DNA of 64,000 nt from Schistocephalus solidus (taxonomy: Eukaryota; Platyhelminthes; Cestoda; Diphyllobothriidea; Diphyllobothriidae): the NCBI GenBank assembly GCA_017591395.1, contig WEDG01000783.1:124001-188000 (forward strand). The letters are read 5' to 3'. The translations under genes were made by a program, and so were the position numbers. Below are positions 12,913 through 26,700 of this stretch, piece after piece; position 1 is the first letter of the stretch; each line of letters opens with the position of its first letter. Under the pieces are notes generated by a model, which saw only the letters and a list, made by a program, of their open reading frames with translations, had not been told where the DNA came from and searched no databases.

Positions 12913-13062
12913 CGTTGTCTAGTCTAATGGCGCTGGATTTCTGACTGGCAGGTCAATGTTACGAGCCTCAGGTGCTGCAACACCTGCGGTTGGGTATGGT
13001 TGGCTGAGGACGGTTAATAAACCAGAAACTGCCATTCCAGTCTCTCTTATCTTTGTCGGATG
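12911..13062 (+). mobile_element. tRNA-headed SINE with hammerhead-like body (copy B)
   Basis: The head (gctcgttgtctagtctaatg ... gctggatttctgactggcag) has the D-arm and anticodon-arm look of a tRNA. It then joins gggtatggttggctgaggac and the hammerhead-like core, ending in tctcttatctttgtcgg. The GC-rich tail seen in other copies is missing. It abuts copy A in opposite orientation. Confidence 0.65.
12991..13060 (+). ncRNA. hammerhead-ribozyme-like motif (copy B)
   Basis: The core CTGAGGA (13004-13010) is followed by stem II GGTT (13012-13015) pairing with AACC (13020-13023), loop AATA, and then GAAA (13025-13028). Stem I pairs 12998-13003 (GGTTGG) with 13037-13042 (CCAGTC), with two G-T pairs. 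Stem III is at most A13028-T13035. The predicted cleavage site is after T13036. Against copies A and C the stem II pairs covary (GGTT/AACC, GGTT/AGCC, GGCT/AGCC). Confidence 0.55.
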
Positions 13063-16000
13063 TGAATACTGCCACATATTCGGGAGAGGAATTTCTGCAC
13101 CTGGACAATACTTGTGAGTTCCTCCGAGTAAGCCAGTTGGAATCTATGATATTTCTAGGAATTCTGTTTAGATTCGAGGTGAGTTTTAGCAGCTAAAGTT
13201 CATGAGACAACCTTTGCGCCAGGAGAGTCTCAATAATCCTCTATTTCATAGGGAACATGTTCAGTCGTTTAGGAAGCCTATCACTAACGGCATTGACATG
13301 CTTTTATTGGAAATTCCCTCTAGAGTAGACTGCACTTATATTTTCAATTAACATCCAAACAAGTTCAACCACAGTAAATACCCACGAAAGGCATAGCTTG
13401 CTAGGATAGGGTTAAAAAATTGTACTATGCAGTCTTTACCCAACCGAGAAAAATTGGCTTATGTTCGTCCACAACGAACGTCTGTCGATTGAAAAGACAC
13501 TGTTGCATGACTTTAGAAATTTTTCCCATAGCCAAGACATCTACATAACTCATATGCTAACTATTCGTGCAGCAGAGGTAAAAGTATATGTGCAGAGGAT
13601 GTGGTGGGGAGGGGTTGAATCTTCCCTAATGAGTGGGTGAGGAGGAAGCGTTGCATAAGGCTGACACGTGTGCGACCACTTCGAGCCAATGGGCGGAAGG
13701 ACAAAGGGAACTGAGGTGTGAGCAGTGGGATACATATGCAACTCAATAGATTTTTCAAGTGTCACTAGCTAGGGTAGACGAAAGGCCTACTTGGGTTTTC
13801 TTTGTTGTGCGTGGGACGGGTTTTTGGATTTACTGAAGCATTGACCTTGTAGGAATTGTCGCTCATTTATTTTTTAAATTAACAGCTAAATGATTCTAGT
13901 GAGAACATGGTGGAACCCATATCTGCGTGTCCTCATCGCAGTGCCGGTCGTTTGACCTGAGACGTCATCGGTGCTATATTGAAGAGACCTAGACGCGTAT
14001 TTCACAAAAGAAATTAACTCGCGAACTTCTTAAGGGAAATCCTTGTGCAAAAATAAACGTTCTACCGTCAAAATATAGAAATTTACCTATAAAAATTATA
14101 CTTTCCCAAAAAGGAAATCAAATCATATCCTTTAAAGCATCTTCGAAAACTCTATTTGATGCTTTAAGATAGAAAACTAACAAAGATAAGCTTATTTAAC
14201 GAAATAGTATTCTAATAATCGAAAATCACATCAATAAACTCTCCCACTTTTCATAATCAATTACCTTTAGTGAATTTCTGAGGAGGGCGTGAACATTTAG
14301 ACCACTGTCACTATCAATGTCTTACGTATTGTTTATGCGTGTCTTTTGGATATTCCTAGTTTCCGAAATCTCCTTACTTTAGTAAAATTTACACAGAAGA
14401 ATTATTAAAAATGGATCAAGCATTCGGTTTAGCCTTGCAAATGTCTAGTATTACATTAAAGCATACATAAGCGATTGTGCGTCCTAAACTGGCAGGTTGT
14501 CTACCTCATCACCTCTACAATAAGCGTTCGCAAATAAACAAGATTAAATGAAACCTATGACCTCATTAAAGTTTGCATATATTGTTACTCAATATTGCTC
14601 AATTTCCATAGTTTTCAACCATTACTAGGGGATTGCAATGATAAATAACAAAAACAATCCTATCTACTCTTTACACTTCACTTTTTCTTTAATAGGACCT
14701 TTCTATTTAGGGACTGCAAGAACAGCTTTTTAGGTTGACGTGTAGAGTTTAATGACGTAACTCAGGGTTATAACTTATGTTCATAGAAATTTTAAGTAGT
14801 TCCAGTGACGTGTGCTGTCGAAAGCCATTTGGAGGTTTTCTGTTGATATTTCTTGGGGCTTTGCCGCAAATTCCACCCATCAATGCTGCAAGCCGAGGAA
14901 AAATCTCCAAATAGGCATGACTCTACCTTTTAGCATGGCTTTCGATAGAGCACGGTTAAACGTATCCCTTATATTCGAGGTAATCCTCTGCTAAATTCGA
15001 GAGGGAAGCAGGTTTCGGGGTAGAGTAAGAACACTTAAATTTAAGGCTAAGAATTGGGAAAGGATTAGACCCATGCTTGAGGATTAAGTTAAAATACGGG
15101 ATTTGGTAGCAAACCCGGCATTTAACACAAGCCCGCCTGTAGTAGTGTCAACTTATACCCTTGTCAAATCTGGTTTTCAACTTCCCTTACCTGGTGCATC
15201 CGTACAACTCTCCTCTAAAACCATTGCCGCAACTAAATTCATGGAGAGCATCGCGCCTCAGTCACAGCAACCTGTGATGTTTACATGTTTGCGTTCCAAG
15301 GCTCAGACGGTTGCCTAAATAACATTCATTTTCCAACTAGGCTTTGTCCGAAAGCATTTGGATACACGTTTTGAGGAGTAAGGTTACAGTTAAACGTTAG
15401 TTTTCGATAAAACCCGATAAATATGCATTTATCTTAAGGCTATGCGGGGGAAGAACCATTTGCTTCAAGTTAGACAAAGGAATTATATTTAAAACCAACG
15501 AAGAGGAAAAGAAAGCGCTGAACATGCAGAAATATGTTCAAAAATAGTTAAGCGACCAGCAAGAACACAAGTCAGTGATTTTTAGAATCCCGGATTACCG
15601 GTACTGAAGCTCGAAAAGAATTATAATATTTAACAGAACAAACTGCGGGTCAAACACTGCATGCAAAAAAACGTTTGTCAAAAACATTATTTGTTAAACT
15701 TTAGTGCCTTAATATATAATATACAACTTTACGATTCCACTTTCTGAGCACTGTAACACCCTGTTACTCTTCAGGAAACCAAAATGTCGGGTATTTTCAA
15801 TCAGTAAATTTTGCAGAGCCAAACGAAATCTAACTTGAGAGATATGGACAGCAAAGAGAAGACAAAATTGTCCTCAGGTCTTTTCGGAGCAAATAAGTGA
15901 GTCCTCTAGAGATTCACATAGACGTCTTTAAAAAAATGTTCAAAATAATTTAGCCTTTTGAATCCTCAGTCCAATGTCAGTTGTAGAGCGAAAGCTGAAT

Positions 16001-19000
16001 TTAACACTATCCTAGAAAATTATTTTGAGTTTAATAAAACTAAGCTGTTGTGCTGTTGTTATGTTTTCTTCGAATTTACTACAAGAGTTAACTTATTTTA
16101 GTTATTCAATTTATTGCGGAATCAGAGATTTTGCTTAGCGCTCGAAGTTATTAAAGAGGTCGTGCTGACGTAAAAGTTTACACAAATTCCAGAACAGGGG
16201 AAACAAAGGGTTTTTTGTTGCTGAAAAAGATGCAAACGCTCAAACGAACCACTCGGTAAGGAGGAACGCAAATTGGTCTGAGAGTATTCAACGTTTAAAC
16301 ACTTTGTCGTAATAAATTGTGCTTGATTTATTTAAAACTAACAATGTAGCTGCAATGCTGCAGAAACCTGAATTATTTTTGTATTTTGAACAAGCGAAAA
16401 ACTGCAGAAAATGTATGACAAGTTTTCAATGTTTTTATTATAAAAAATAGATCGAAGGAGGAAATAATGAATGTGGAATTTGTGCGTCAAAGCAAAATAT
16501 GACCTGCCTTCAACGACAAATAAACTTTCATACAATTTTCTTTCCGTATGCCGATCTCATTTTCTGGTGGTGTTAATGGGAAATTATAGGGCAAATATCA
16601 CAAAATCCCAGAAATGTTTTCATCGAAATCCATGATAAATGTGACATCTGTTACACTGATTAGAACTGAATTCTAAAACATTAACTGGCGTACTTTTAGC
16701 AGCCAACTGGATTTTTGTCTATTAAGCTTCGGCTTTTCGAAGTTTTGCGCCTTTTTCGCAGAATTATGTCTGACATTCGGTCGTTTCAATTTATCATACT
16801 AGAAAGTATCCAACCCGCAGTAAGCTTTTAAAACAATATTTTCCTAAGAATTACCTAAGAAAAATAATCGTCGGCCGATATAGCCTAGGTAAAATTTATG
16901 AGGCTGTCCAACAACTCTCTCTCTCGTCACAACCAGTATCTTTTCTATTCAAGCGCAAGCTCATTACATCCTTACTTTATACACTTTTCTGCGTCCGAGA
17001 GATCAGTTTGAGGAATTGTTTTACCAATATATGATATGTACGCATTAAGATTATCATCGCAAGTTCAGTCTTGTGTTGTAGATACCTTGAGTCCAGTTGG
17101 GCAAGTAATGCTCTGTCCTTACCCGTCCTTGATTTTCCTCCGGTTTAGCCACATGAACGTGTTAGGAAACGCCTCAGGCAGATGCCAGTGATTGGCGTGG
17201 TTGGGCTTTTTTTTTTCTACACCCAAGCAAAATATGCTTTTACCTATAGCCAAACAGCATCGCTGTCAAAAATACATAGACTACAAATCTCTATCTGAAG
17301 GAACATTCATTGTAGCAGGGGCATTCTGACAGTAAATGACTGAAATAGTACCATGCTGACATTAGGAATATTTGCAAAAAAGAGTGAAAAAACGTCAATA
17401 GTGATGTCGAAATACCATTTGTATGATGGCAGGAGGACTGCACTTAGATCTGACATTTTTCATGTTATAACCACCTCTTCAGACAGCATTCTTGCAGGAA
17501 AATGAAAACATCCCTAAGCTGCGCTTGAAGTATTTAGATACTCGAATTTCCTGAGGAGCATGAAGACCGTACAGGTATCCAAGTGGCCATCAGACCTTAT
17601 GTCCAAAGTCCAGAAAGCGGGTGATCTCCCTATGACCTAAGGATCGAGACTAAGTGCTGGTTTTTAAAGTGATTTCACCATAACACATTCTCTGTTTATA
17701 AGTGGGAAATAAGTGGCCAGTAAATTAAAACCTTTGATAAAATGGCTAGTTGCTTCTTTAACGAGCTGTAAGAAAAAAGATTTACTGTCACTGATAATTC
17801 AGTAACGGGTATTGCTCTATATTAAGGAATGCAATCCAGCTTATGTGATCGTGAGATAGAGGTAGGCTCTGAAATGCACTAGCATAATTAAGACTACATC
17901 ACTACAACGCAGTTACCCCATGGGTTCCAAATGCTGTTTGATTTGTAATACTTCAAATAAGTGAAAAATGTCTTGGTGACAAAAGCGAATAATTTCTGAA
18001 TGTGCGGGTTTTCTTATTCCCCTTTTTAACTATGTAAAAATTACTTGACTCCTTGATTAAGAAATTTTTAACAACTCATTTGATAGCCGAAATACAACAT
18101 TGTGTGCAAAATTTAAATGGTCAGAAAAAATGCAAAGTTCTGTATACAGTGTGTGACAGCATAATTGAAATTTAGGATAGTCAAACATTATTCAGTGCAG
18201 AAGAATTTCTAATTATATTACACCTACGCAAATTTGCTGCATGCCGTTCGCCAAGTGTTTAAACTCACAACCTGATATATAACTTAATTTAGGAGGAAAA
18301 CCTTCAAAAAACATTACTCAATTTCCTCAGTCAACGAAGGCTAAATATATCGATTCATTCCTTACGGGAGAAAATATTCTCATGTTTATCCTCGCCAACA
18401 TAATTCTTTCGAGTGTACTGCAGAAAATGACACCAGTGCACAAACAACGATGAGTGGAGTGGAGATGTAACAACTTGACTAACCAAATTCTTCAGTGTGA
18501 CTCGCAGATTAAGCTTATGCTGACGAGATGCTTAAAGAAAAAAACATGGACGAGGGACTGCCTGTTTTTTGCTCATTTGCCGTTATTAGTCCGTAATAAC
18601 CCACTTACGGTTTGAAAACCGAATTACGTGCTTTGAATGCAACGCTATTCTGTGTAAAACCGGCTGTCATCGGGAGTTTTTAATAACATAAACGTGAAGT
18701 TTTTCACTGTATCCTCATTGCTTTTTCGTCTTTAAAATATTTTTTGAAATAATTTGGACAGAAAAGATCAGAATGTAAAAACTATGAGACAACTATTTCC
18801 AACAGCTTTAGACTGACTTAAACACATGATGTTTAATCTGTAGTCACCTTTTACAACCGCCATACCAATCGAGCTTGCAGTTGACAGACTAGAGTGGGAT
18901 ACAGATGAATAGAATTCCTTAACCCCATCTAATTGTTTTTAGTCTTGGCATTCATCAGCCGTACGTCCAACAGAACTTGCAAAGATAGAAGGTTAAATAA

Positions 19001-20539
19001 AATTGCACACCAGCAGGGAGATGAAATTGGACTGAAAACATCAACCAGTGCCATTTCAGACTCTGAAGTTTATATTGAAGGCGTGAGAACAAATCGTGTC
19101 TGCCGTCTAGCCATAGGACTACGCGGCCAATCTCAACTCCAGCAAACAAGCCCTAACTGAAATCCCGCATTTTTGAGCTTCTGTTGTGCTGCTTCGAGTT
19201 TGGGGTATGAAATACTGCAAGAGAAAGAAAAATACGTGGCCATCTGTTTTCCTCCTACATGATCTACATAGTAGACGTTTTATCCAGTTGATACGGAAAA
19301 AGAAAACGGTCATCAAACTATCGCCGTAAATCTATAAAGACCAAGTCTGCTAGAAATAGTATGTAGAGTTTTGAGTTAATTAATTTCCGAGGAAATTACT
19401 GGGTAGACTTCGAGCAAATCCTTTCTCACAAATTAAACGATAGAGGAGACAACTGGAGTATAAATACCAGAATCCACAAGGGAATCGTTGAGTGAGCCAC
19501 TGGTGAGTCGACCTCTCACAGCTGCGTCATGCAGCTGCACAATATCGGCGAACCAGGCATGTCTGGGCTTTTAGCATGTTCCTATGCTGTCATAATGGCA
19601 AACTATTACATTATTGAATGTTGTCGGTTGTGGTGCACATGTGCTTTGGGTGTTATATTCTAATTAATTGTGAGCAAGCGGTAGTAAAATTTCCTATTTT
19701 ACGCAATGGTTATGCATTTTAAATCCCCATAGAATTTCGCTTAAGAAAAACCTTTACTTTTATCTTCAAGAATGTTTATTTTGTGCAAAATTCAAGGATA
19801 AGAGACAACCTAGTTGAAGGTCTTCGAATGAACGTGTAGGTTTAGCAACATATAGATAAAGGGAGAACACATTGTTTTTCTCGTATTCGAATAAAAAGCA
19901 AGGACTATAAATATTCTTTTTTTAAACATTCAGACTTATTCTTTGAACACATTTCAAAAGTTCCCTTTCAAATGACCAGTACTAGTTTGCTTTTCAACTT
20001 TTTATATGATGAACCACTAAGAGTAGAATCCAACTTATAGTGTAAACATATGAATTATCATCGGAAGTTGAAAATGTGTCTTCAAAGACAATTTCAAACC
20101 CGAATTAAAATCAAAATATAATAATACATTAAGTGTGACAGTAGGGCATCCTTGCTAAGGTAACCTCAACTAAAGTAATCAAGAAACGCTGTCCTTGGAG
20201 ATAAGCAGAATGGACTGGTCAATACTGGTTTTTTTTTCCTAATGCCCTAATTATTGTCTAAATGCCGAGTTATAACTTCGATATGAAGCCAAGATATAGA
20301 CCTGTCGAAAGTTTTTCTAACTCCTTAGCCCCATCCTACGAGCTAAAGTTCCCTATCTTGGTAGATCCTTTGAATACACCAAGTCACATGAAATTTGTGT
20401 TCACTGATATGTTCCCTGATATTTCCCGGCAATTATATCTTTTGACTTGTAATAAAATCTAATTGACTTGAAAATGTAACCTTCTCAGATAGATAACCTT
20501 GCAATACCTCTTTAAATTACTTCTCACAGGTGCACTTAC
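13063..20539. other. region expected to hold later TRPC exons; none recognised
   Basis: I looked on the minus strand for S3, S5-pore, S6 and TRP-box motifs (WNxLDF, LFWxxFG, NMLIAM, EWKFAR) and found no match. A GC-richer block at 13.56-13.76 kb and one at 17.1 kb look repeat-like but are unassigned. Confidence 0.45.
19376..19590 (+). repeat. dispersed relative of the 42-kb repeat
   Basis: Shares, in order with 42620-42785, the blocks ttccgaggaaatta, gacaactggagtataaatac, cacagctgcgtcatgcagct and caggcatgtctgggc. It lies downstream of TRPC exon 5. Confidence 0.5.
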
Positions 20540-20768
20540 CCAGGATCCAAAAAAGCAACAAGATTTGAATCTTTGTCATGACCCTCTGGCTAGTACGGAA
20601 GTCATAACTCCATACTTGATAGGAACGGATCTTCCATAAATCCTCTTCTTCCGATTCATCGTCTTTGTCAAGACGAAATGTGGCCACCGTAATCAGCAAA
20701 AGAAAGGTGAAGTAGGAGAGCATGTGCCCTATAAACTTGACGATTGGACATCTCAATAGGCGTGACAC
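20540..20768 (-). CDS. TRPC: TRPC-type cation channel, exon 5: S1 and start of S2
   Basis: This exon has 76 codons plus one base, residues 701-776, beginning phase 0 and ending phase 1. The acceptor is ttactttctag before GTGTCACGCC; the donor is a consensus site, ATCCTGG before gtaagt. The peptide starts VSRLLRCPIVKFIGHMLSYF, equivalent to TRPC xGRxLRSPFMKFVAHAASF at the start of S1, followed by a hydrophobic S1 (TFLLLITVATFR). The S1-S2 loop carries an acidic cluster (DKDDESEEED) not typical of the family. It ends in S2 (TKIQILLLFWILG), matching the TRPC TxxExLIMxWVLG. The first codon is GTG because this is an internal exon. The next exon should begin with two bases completing a Gly codon and encode the rest of S2; I did not find it in 1-20.5 kb. 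Confidence 0.93.
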
Positions 20769-23700
20769 CTAGAAAGTAAAGAATTATATAACAAAGAGGG
20801 TTGTGGTAAAAATGGAGACGAGTTAAATGTTTCTTTCTTGCTGGAAGTGTTGTGTTATGAATACAAAAGACCCTGCGTGTGAAGAAGTGCTTTATTTAAC
20901 ATCCTGACGAAGCCTGGACATATTTTCTGTTGCATAAATGTCGTAAAATAGGTTCGGAAATTTCTGTTACCGGTGTTGATTACTTTATAAGAAAAAATAG
21001 CGGGATTACGGATGAGAACTAAAAAAATTGGCTTAAAAACCTTTGATAAAAGAGATTCTAAGATGCACAGTATGAACTGCCAATTTCATTTATACATAAT
21101 CGGGTTTTCCTCAAAGAAACCACCATAGTTTATATACAGACCTGGAGCACACAGTGAGATACTGCTTGGGTCAATGCAGTCCAATCAATCTAGCTTGTTT
21201 GCATTCGTTCATGAACGCTCACCGATATTGAACGTAGCTCACTGGTCCCGCTCTGCCTTGGGGCACATTCTCGTGCACTGCCAGCAGCCAGACGGCGAGT
21301 AGTAGTAGAAGAGGCAGATGGAAAATGCCAACAGCAACAAGGAGTACTGGAATGGTCAAATCGGGCTCATAAGCCGCCATCAGCCAGTCATAATCAACCC
21401 CAGGTGTAACCCCACGGTATGCTCGAATCTCCAACCCTTTTTGTCAGAAATCAAACTTGCTCAAATTCGCTCTAACTTACCAGCTTGTTCTCACTACATT
21501 AACTTGTTACATGTCCCGGTGTGCTGACCTAGCGCATAAATGTCTCTGTGAAGACGTCCGTCCGAAGCTGTCACTCCTACATGGCCCTTACTCTCAGGAT
21601 GAAACGAGGTATAAATAAGTTATAGTTGCGTCTTCTCAGTGTTCAAATTCATTATATCACGTAAGAGTCATTTGCAAAGGACCATCATACTTAATGCAGC
21701 AGATAATTTTATGTTAACGCCAAAAATCCCTCTCCTTTCCTCTTTGAAAAGTTAACTTACGTTTTTTGTTTTCTAGAAAGATGATGGTAATGCCCTGGGG
21801 GTTTAATTCATGTATAAAGCCAATTTACTTACGCATCACTTATCGAAATGTTCGCCTATTTCAATAAAGTCTTATAAGATTTCGTTACTTTCTTAATCTT
21901 GTAAATGAGTTTTAAAATCCAATGACTACTTCAAGTAAGGACAATTTCGGAGATAATAGACGCCATTTTCTGTTTTTACATAGACTGGCAGGATATGCGA
22001 GTTGCAAATCGGCCTTGCTTAGGAAAAAAATGTGGCGTGAAGCAGAAATATAATGGATTTAAAATCTAAAATTTCCTTTTTGAAGATTCATCCATGAAGA
22101 AATAGGGGTTATGTAATGAAGTAAGTTAGATGAACAGTTGTTATCATCAGAAACGGTCTTCCTGTTCATTTCCAGTGGTTTTGTTTGATGCTTAACGATG
22201 GAACATGGTTGGTAGGGAGAGGGATAAGGAGATAGATGCTGCACATATTAGTCCCTGAAAACAAATTAAGACTGAAATTTCTTCGGGATAGCATCTGACC
22301 TTCATATACTATGGTTGAACAGTCACTGGCAGTCCATAATGGTCTTTTAATATTTAAGGAAAGATCTCAGAGTTTTTTATTATTTAACTCTGTTATCGAG
22401 GTTTTAAATAAATTTCATGTAAGCATGCTTGGGGGCCTCGTACCTGAAGTTTCCCAGACATTGTATGACGAAACATCAGATTCTGAGGAAGGGGAATCTG
22501 TGAATGGAAAAGCGTTGAAACATAAGGATTAACATTAAACGTCCATGCACATCTACAATGAAATAAAACTTTTATAAATCATCTGTATATCAAAATCACT
22601 AGATCTTTAGATAACCGCAAAAAAATCCTTTTTAACCCTGTAAACAGTCGTCATCCAAAAACAGGTTGTAACTAAGTCGCACTTAACACATGTCCGTTGA
22701 TCGAGCTGACACAATGATCGAGGTGTAAATGCGAAATTAGTTTAGATCGGAATTTATAATGGGGGTTAATGCTATAAACAGAATATCAGGGGAAAGAAGA
22801 AAAACAAATGATATTCACATGTAGGTTACATGATATTTGTTAACGCATTAAAATTCAAGAGGTAGCACTGTCCATCTTATTCTCGTTCACAGATCAAGCG
22901 CTTTTGAATTTCACTGCCCTTTTGCCATAAGTCCTCGAAAAACCAGAATTAAACTATACACATAAGTCAAAATATGTTATTTTAAGTCACACATAATATT
23001 TTGAAATAACGTTATGAAAACTTTAAGGGAAATTCAGCAAAGGCATTTGATTCACTGTTATGTCTGCAGTTAGGATAAAAATTCCTGGGAATATATTTCA
23101 AAGGCGATTATTTATCTTCCTTCGTCTTGTTCTTTTAATTATCATTATCTTCCCATTTATCTTTTACCCTTTCTATCTCAAAGCATCTTTGTCTCGGAAC
23201 CCTGATAGTAACTTTTGCTCGAGTATATTTATGGCTTAACCACACAGCTGATAGCCCTCATTTACCGATTTAATCACACACGCTATCTACGAATCACACA
23301 GTAAAATACAGTTCAGGTTGCGTGAACACCATTAACGTACGAAACGAAGTGTAACCAACACCATAGGTTCACACCGCATGAGTTCGCCAACCTAGTGCTT
23401 AAAACGCTTTTAATCCTACCTACTCTAATTTTCCAAGTTTTTATTATCAAACTCGAAGTACAGAACTAAAATAATTCGTTGCACTTTGACAGGGTAGAAT
23501 ACTGACCTATTTTTAAGCTTATGTGGGCGTTTAGTAGACTTAACATTCAAAACATGAATGCATTCTTATAAAAGTACTGCTTTTATCTCGACGTCTTTGC
23601 CTTGGGTATATAATCCTTATAAAAACTCTGTCAAGTGTGTTCTGCCAAAGCCTTGCATTTCCATCCCCCAAAAAACTGAACAGAAAATCTTCCGCTTTAG

Positions 23701-26700
23701 GGCCATAAACGCACAAAGCCACCGTTGCAGCTCAGTGCATTGTACTTCCGTTTATTCCGACAGACGCAGTTGGATGGGGTCAAGAGCACCGGTGCCTACA
23801 GCGCTGACCGTACTGAGGTCTTGCTCTTTCTTTTGCACGTGGAATTTCCGCTGACAGGGCAGAGAATTTTGCAGCTGGCCAATCAGTTAACAATACATGT
23901 ATATTGATGGTTATGGATAGTAGTATAATGCTTGTGAGGTCCAAGCCACTCACTGCCTTTATGTGACATGCCGGACCATTTTGCATTGAGCGCGATGTGT
24001 GTGGTACTCTCAGTTGAACTGTTTAGCTTTGTAAGCCACCGCCTCTGATCCCACTGCTGGTCTTTTTGATTCTGATGGTTATATCAGGATCAAACTGAGA
24101 AGATCCGAGAGTGCAATGAATGCAGGGCAGAGTCTACTACCACTGGCAAGTAACTTCCGCGCATATCACAGCCCCCTTACTCCAACCTTGCTGTCGGCAC
24201 CCGATGAAACCTTTTGTTAACGAAGCATAAACTGTCATGCGTAGCTTAGGTGACCAACGGGATTTGAAAATAGCAGATGTTTTCAATATGGGAAATGCAT
24301 ATATGCTGAGTCGACAACTACAGATATGCGGAAGCTATAGCAGCTGGAGGATAAATACAATTGAGAGAGTTTAATAAAAAAGGGTGGTTATGTATGTAAC
24401 CTATTAAGGAGCAGACAGACTTTCAACCGAAATGTGCCCTCTTTCTGCATGATTTTATATCGCCCGTCCAGCATCTGCGGTTGACTTACCATTATGGCGT
24501 AGAATACAATTCTGCTGACAACCTCAATTGTTAGCTTGTTTTAAAGTCCTTCTTTATTTTTTTATATACGAATCATAACGCCACAATGTATAAATATATT
24601 TATTAACAGAATTGACATTTTTAACAGACAGCACAGAGTTATGCATTCTGAAGCAATTTTATCACGTTAAATGCATGTTTAAAGTCATCAAACGCAAACC
24701 TTCTCACCAGTGTGCTCACGTTTCTTCACGTTTAAGCTTTCAAAGATTTTGCACAAAATAACTTTGAATTGGCATTTTACTTAAACTGGCATGCTTATGA
24801 GAGAGAAAGAAAACGTTTAATTTTAACAAGGTTATCCTTGCTTAGCTACGCGCAACAAATATTATCGAAGTGAGTCTTAGGCTTATTTATTTATTCACAT
24901 AATAATCAATTCTCTGGCAGCTGAGACTGGGCTGCTACCCAAACCTAAATTTGCCCTGGCTTTCTTAGCAATATCAAATGCCTGTCCTTGAATGTAAATA
25001 CAATTCGACTGCCTTGGGGTTTTTTTAGCAAAGGAGAAGCTCAAATTGTTAACAGGTCTTTTAGATTCTAGCCCCTGTACTCTGATATATTTCTCATTAC
25101 CAGCCCTCGATTTAAACAGATAAGACATTTCTGACATAATGGCAAAAACTGCCCCTTCTGTTGTTCTACTGACGCACCCCACTTGATTTGGCTAAGAGGT
25201 CAGCGTATTCGTATGAAATTTTCCGAGATTTCTATGCAATCAAGTTTTCTTACGGACTTTTGGCACCCGTTAATTGATGCACGGACCATTCTCCAGCTTT
25301 GCTATAATTGCAGTGCTGAAAGCGGTCAAATTTGGATAAAGTAAGAAGATTTCACAATCTACCTTTAAAGTTCAACCGGAAACTTATGTTGCTAAATGAT
25401 ACAAATATGTTGGTCGTCATTATAATGTTAAGATCACGTCATTGGGCTTAAGAAACGACAGTTAACACAGGATTGGCCTGATGCATACAATGAAATTCCC
25501 GAACAAGCGAAAACCACATAGATTTCACGTGAAATTTAGGTGCTACTTAGCATGTTTCGATAAATATTTCTGGCATTAAATTGCAGAATTGGCTGCTTCT
25601 AAAGTTGTGGTATAGGATTTGTAATAAGAACGAGGAATTAGACTTGACGAAATAAGCTCCATTTTGCAGTTTTATTCTGACATTTCTCCATTTATTATTT
25701 CTAAAAAACTAATGTTCTTTGTTTTGTATATTAAGTTGTAGAGACATTTTAATTAACGAAGAAGGCATTTTGACAGGTTGAATGGATTAGCACATAAATT
25801 ATTGTGAATGAGGAAGTTAAGTAGGCTTCAAGGATGACTAATGAAACGTTTTCTACAAAGTCTGTCGCGAAAGGATAAAACAAGCTGGTGAGCACTAGTA
25901 AATTATTCGATGATCTATGTTTTGGTTTCTATGAACGTAAGCTTAGCCCAGTAATAACTACCCACAAGTTACTGCAGCATTAAGAGAATATATGTTACGC
26001 ACTGTCAATAGCCGCGATCAAACAAATATAAATCACCTTTTGAGTTCTATTCAATTTAAAAATGTTCAGAAAAATAAAACTCAGTTCATTTGAAATTATT
26101 TAGCCACACTGAGCACACATTCTCCAGTAGGTTGAATCTAAGTACCTTCCTACCCTGTATTAGAAATTGAGCCAACTTAAAATAAGTAAACACGCGGAGT
26201 ACCGGGGAACCGAACTGGTATTTTTACCCGTCTAATATAAAATTGTTATTAAATATATAGTCACATTACACCATTAACCTTTATGTTTCAGTTTCCGTAA
26301 TTACCAAAAAAACATGACAAATTTAAATGAGCAAAGGCCACAAAAGCTTAACTTCCACAGATTATAATGCTTAGAGCGCCAAATTATCACCAGACGATAG
26401 GTAGTGGATATCAAATAACTGACGGTATTCAAACATTAGGAAACGTATCAAAATGCTCAGAATTTTTGAACGACTTAAACAGTTCCTGACAAACGTTTTT
26501 GGTGGTATGAACAAAATAAGCTGAATTTTGCTTCCTCCTTGTTTGTGAAAATATTAACAAAAACAGTTTTAGGGGGTAAGACAGGAAGGACAAGCCTCCA
26601 CACACGGGAATGCACACGAAACCGCCTTTCTTTCTGGACGTCAAACCCCACAAATGAATGAAAAAGTCTTGTGACCTGTTTTAGCAGGACGGCGATTTCC

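Noticed and set aside
12841..12960. Two possible tRNA genes
   Set aside because: Neither folds into a full cloverleaf with an intact acceptor stem by eye, and both are joined to SINE bodies, so they are tRNA-derived heads.
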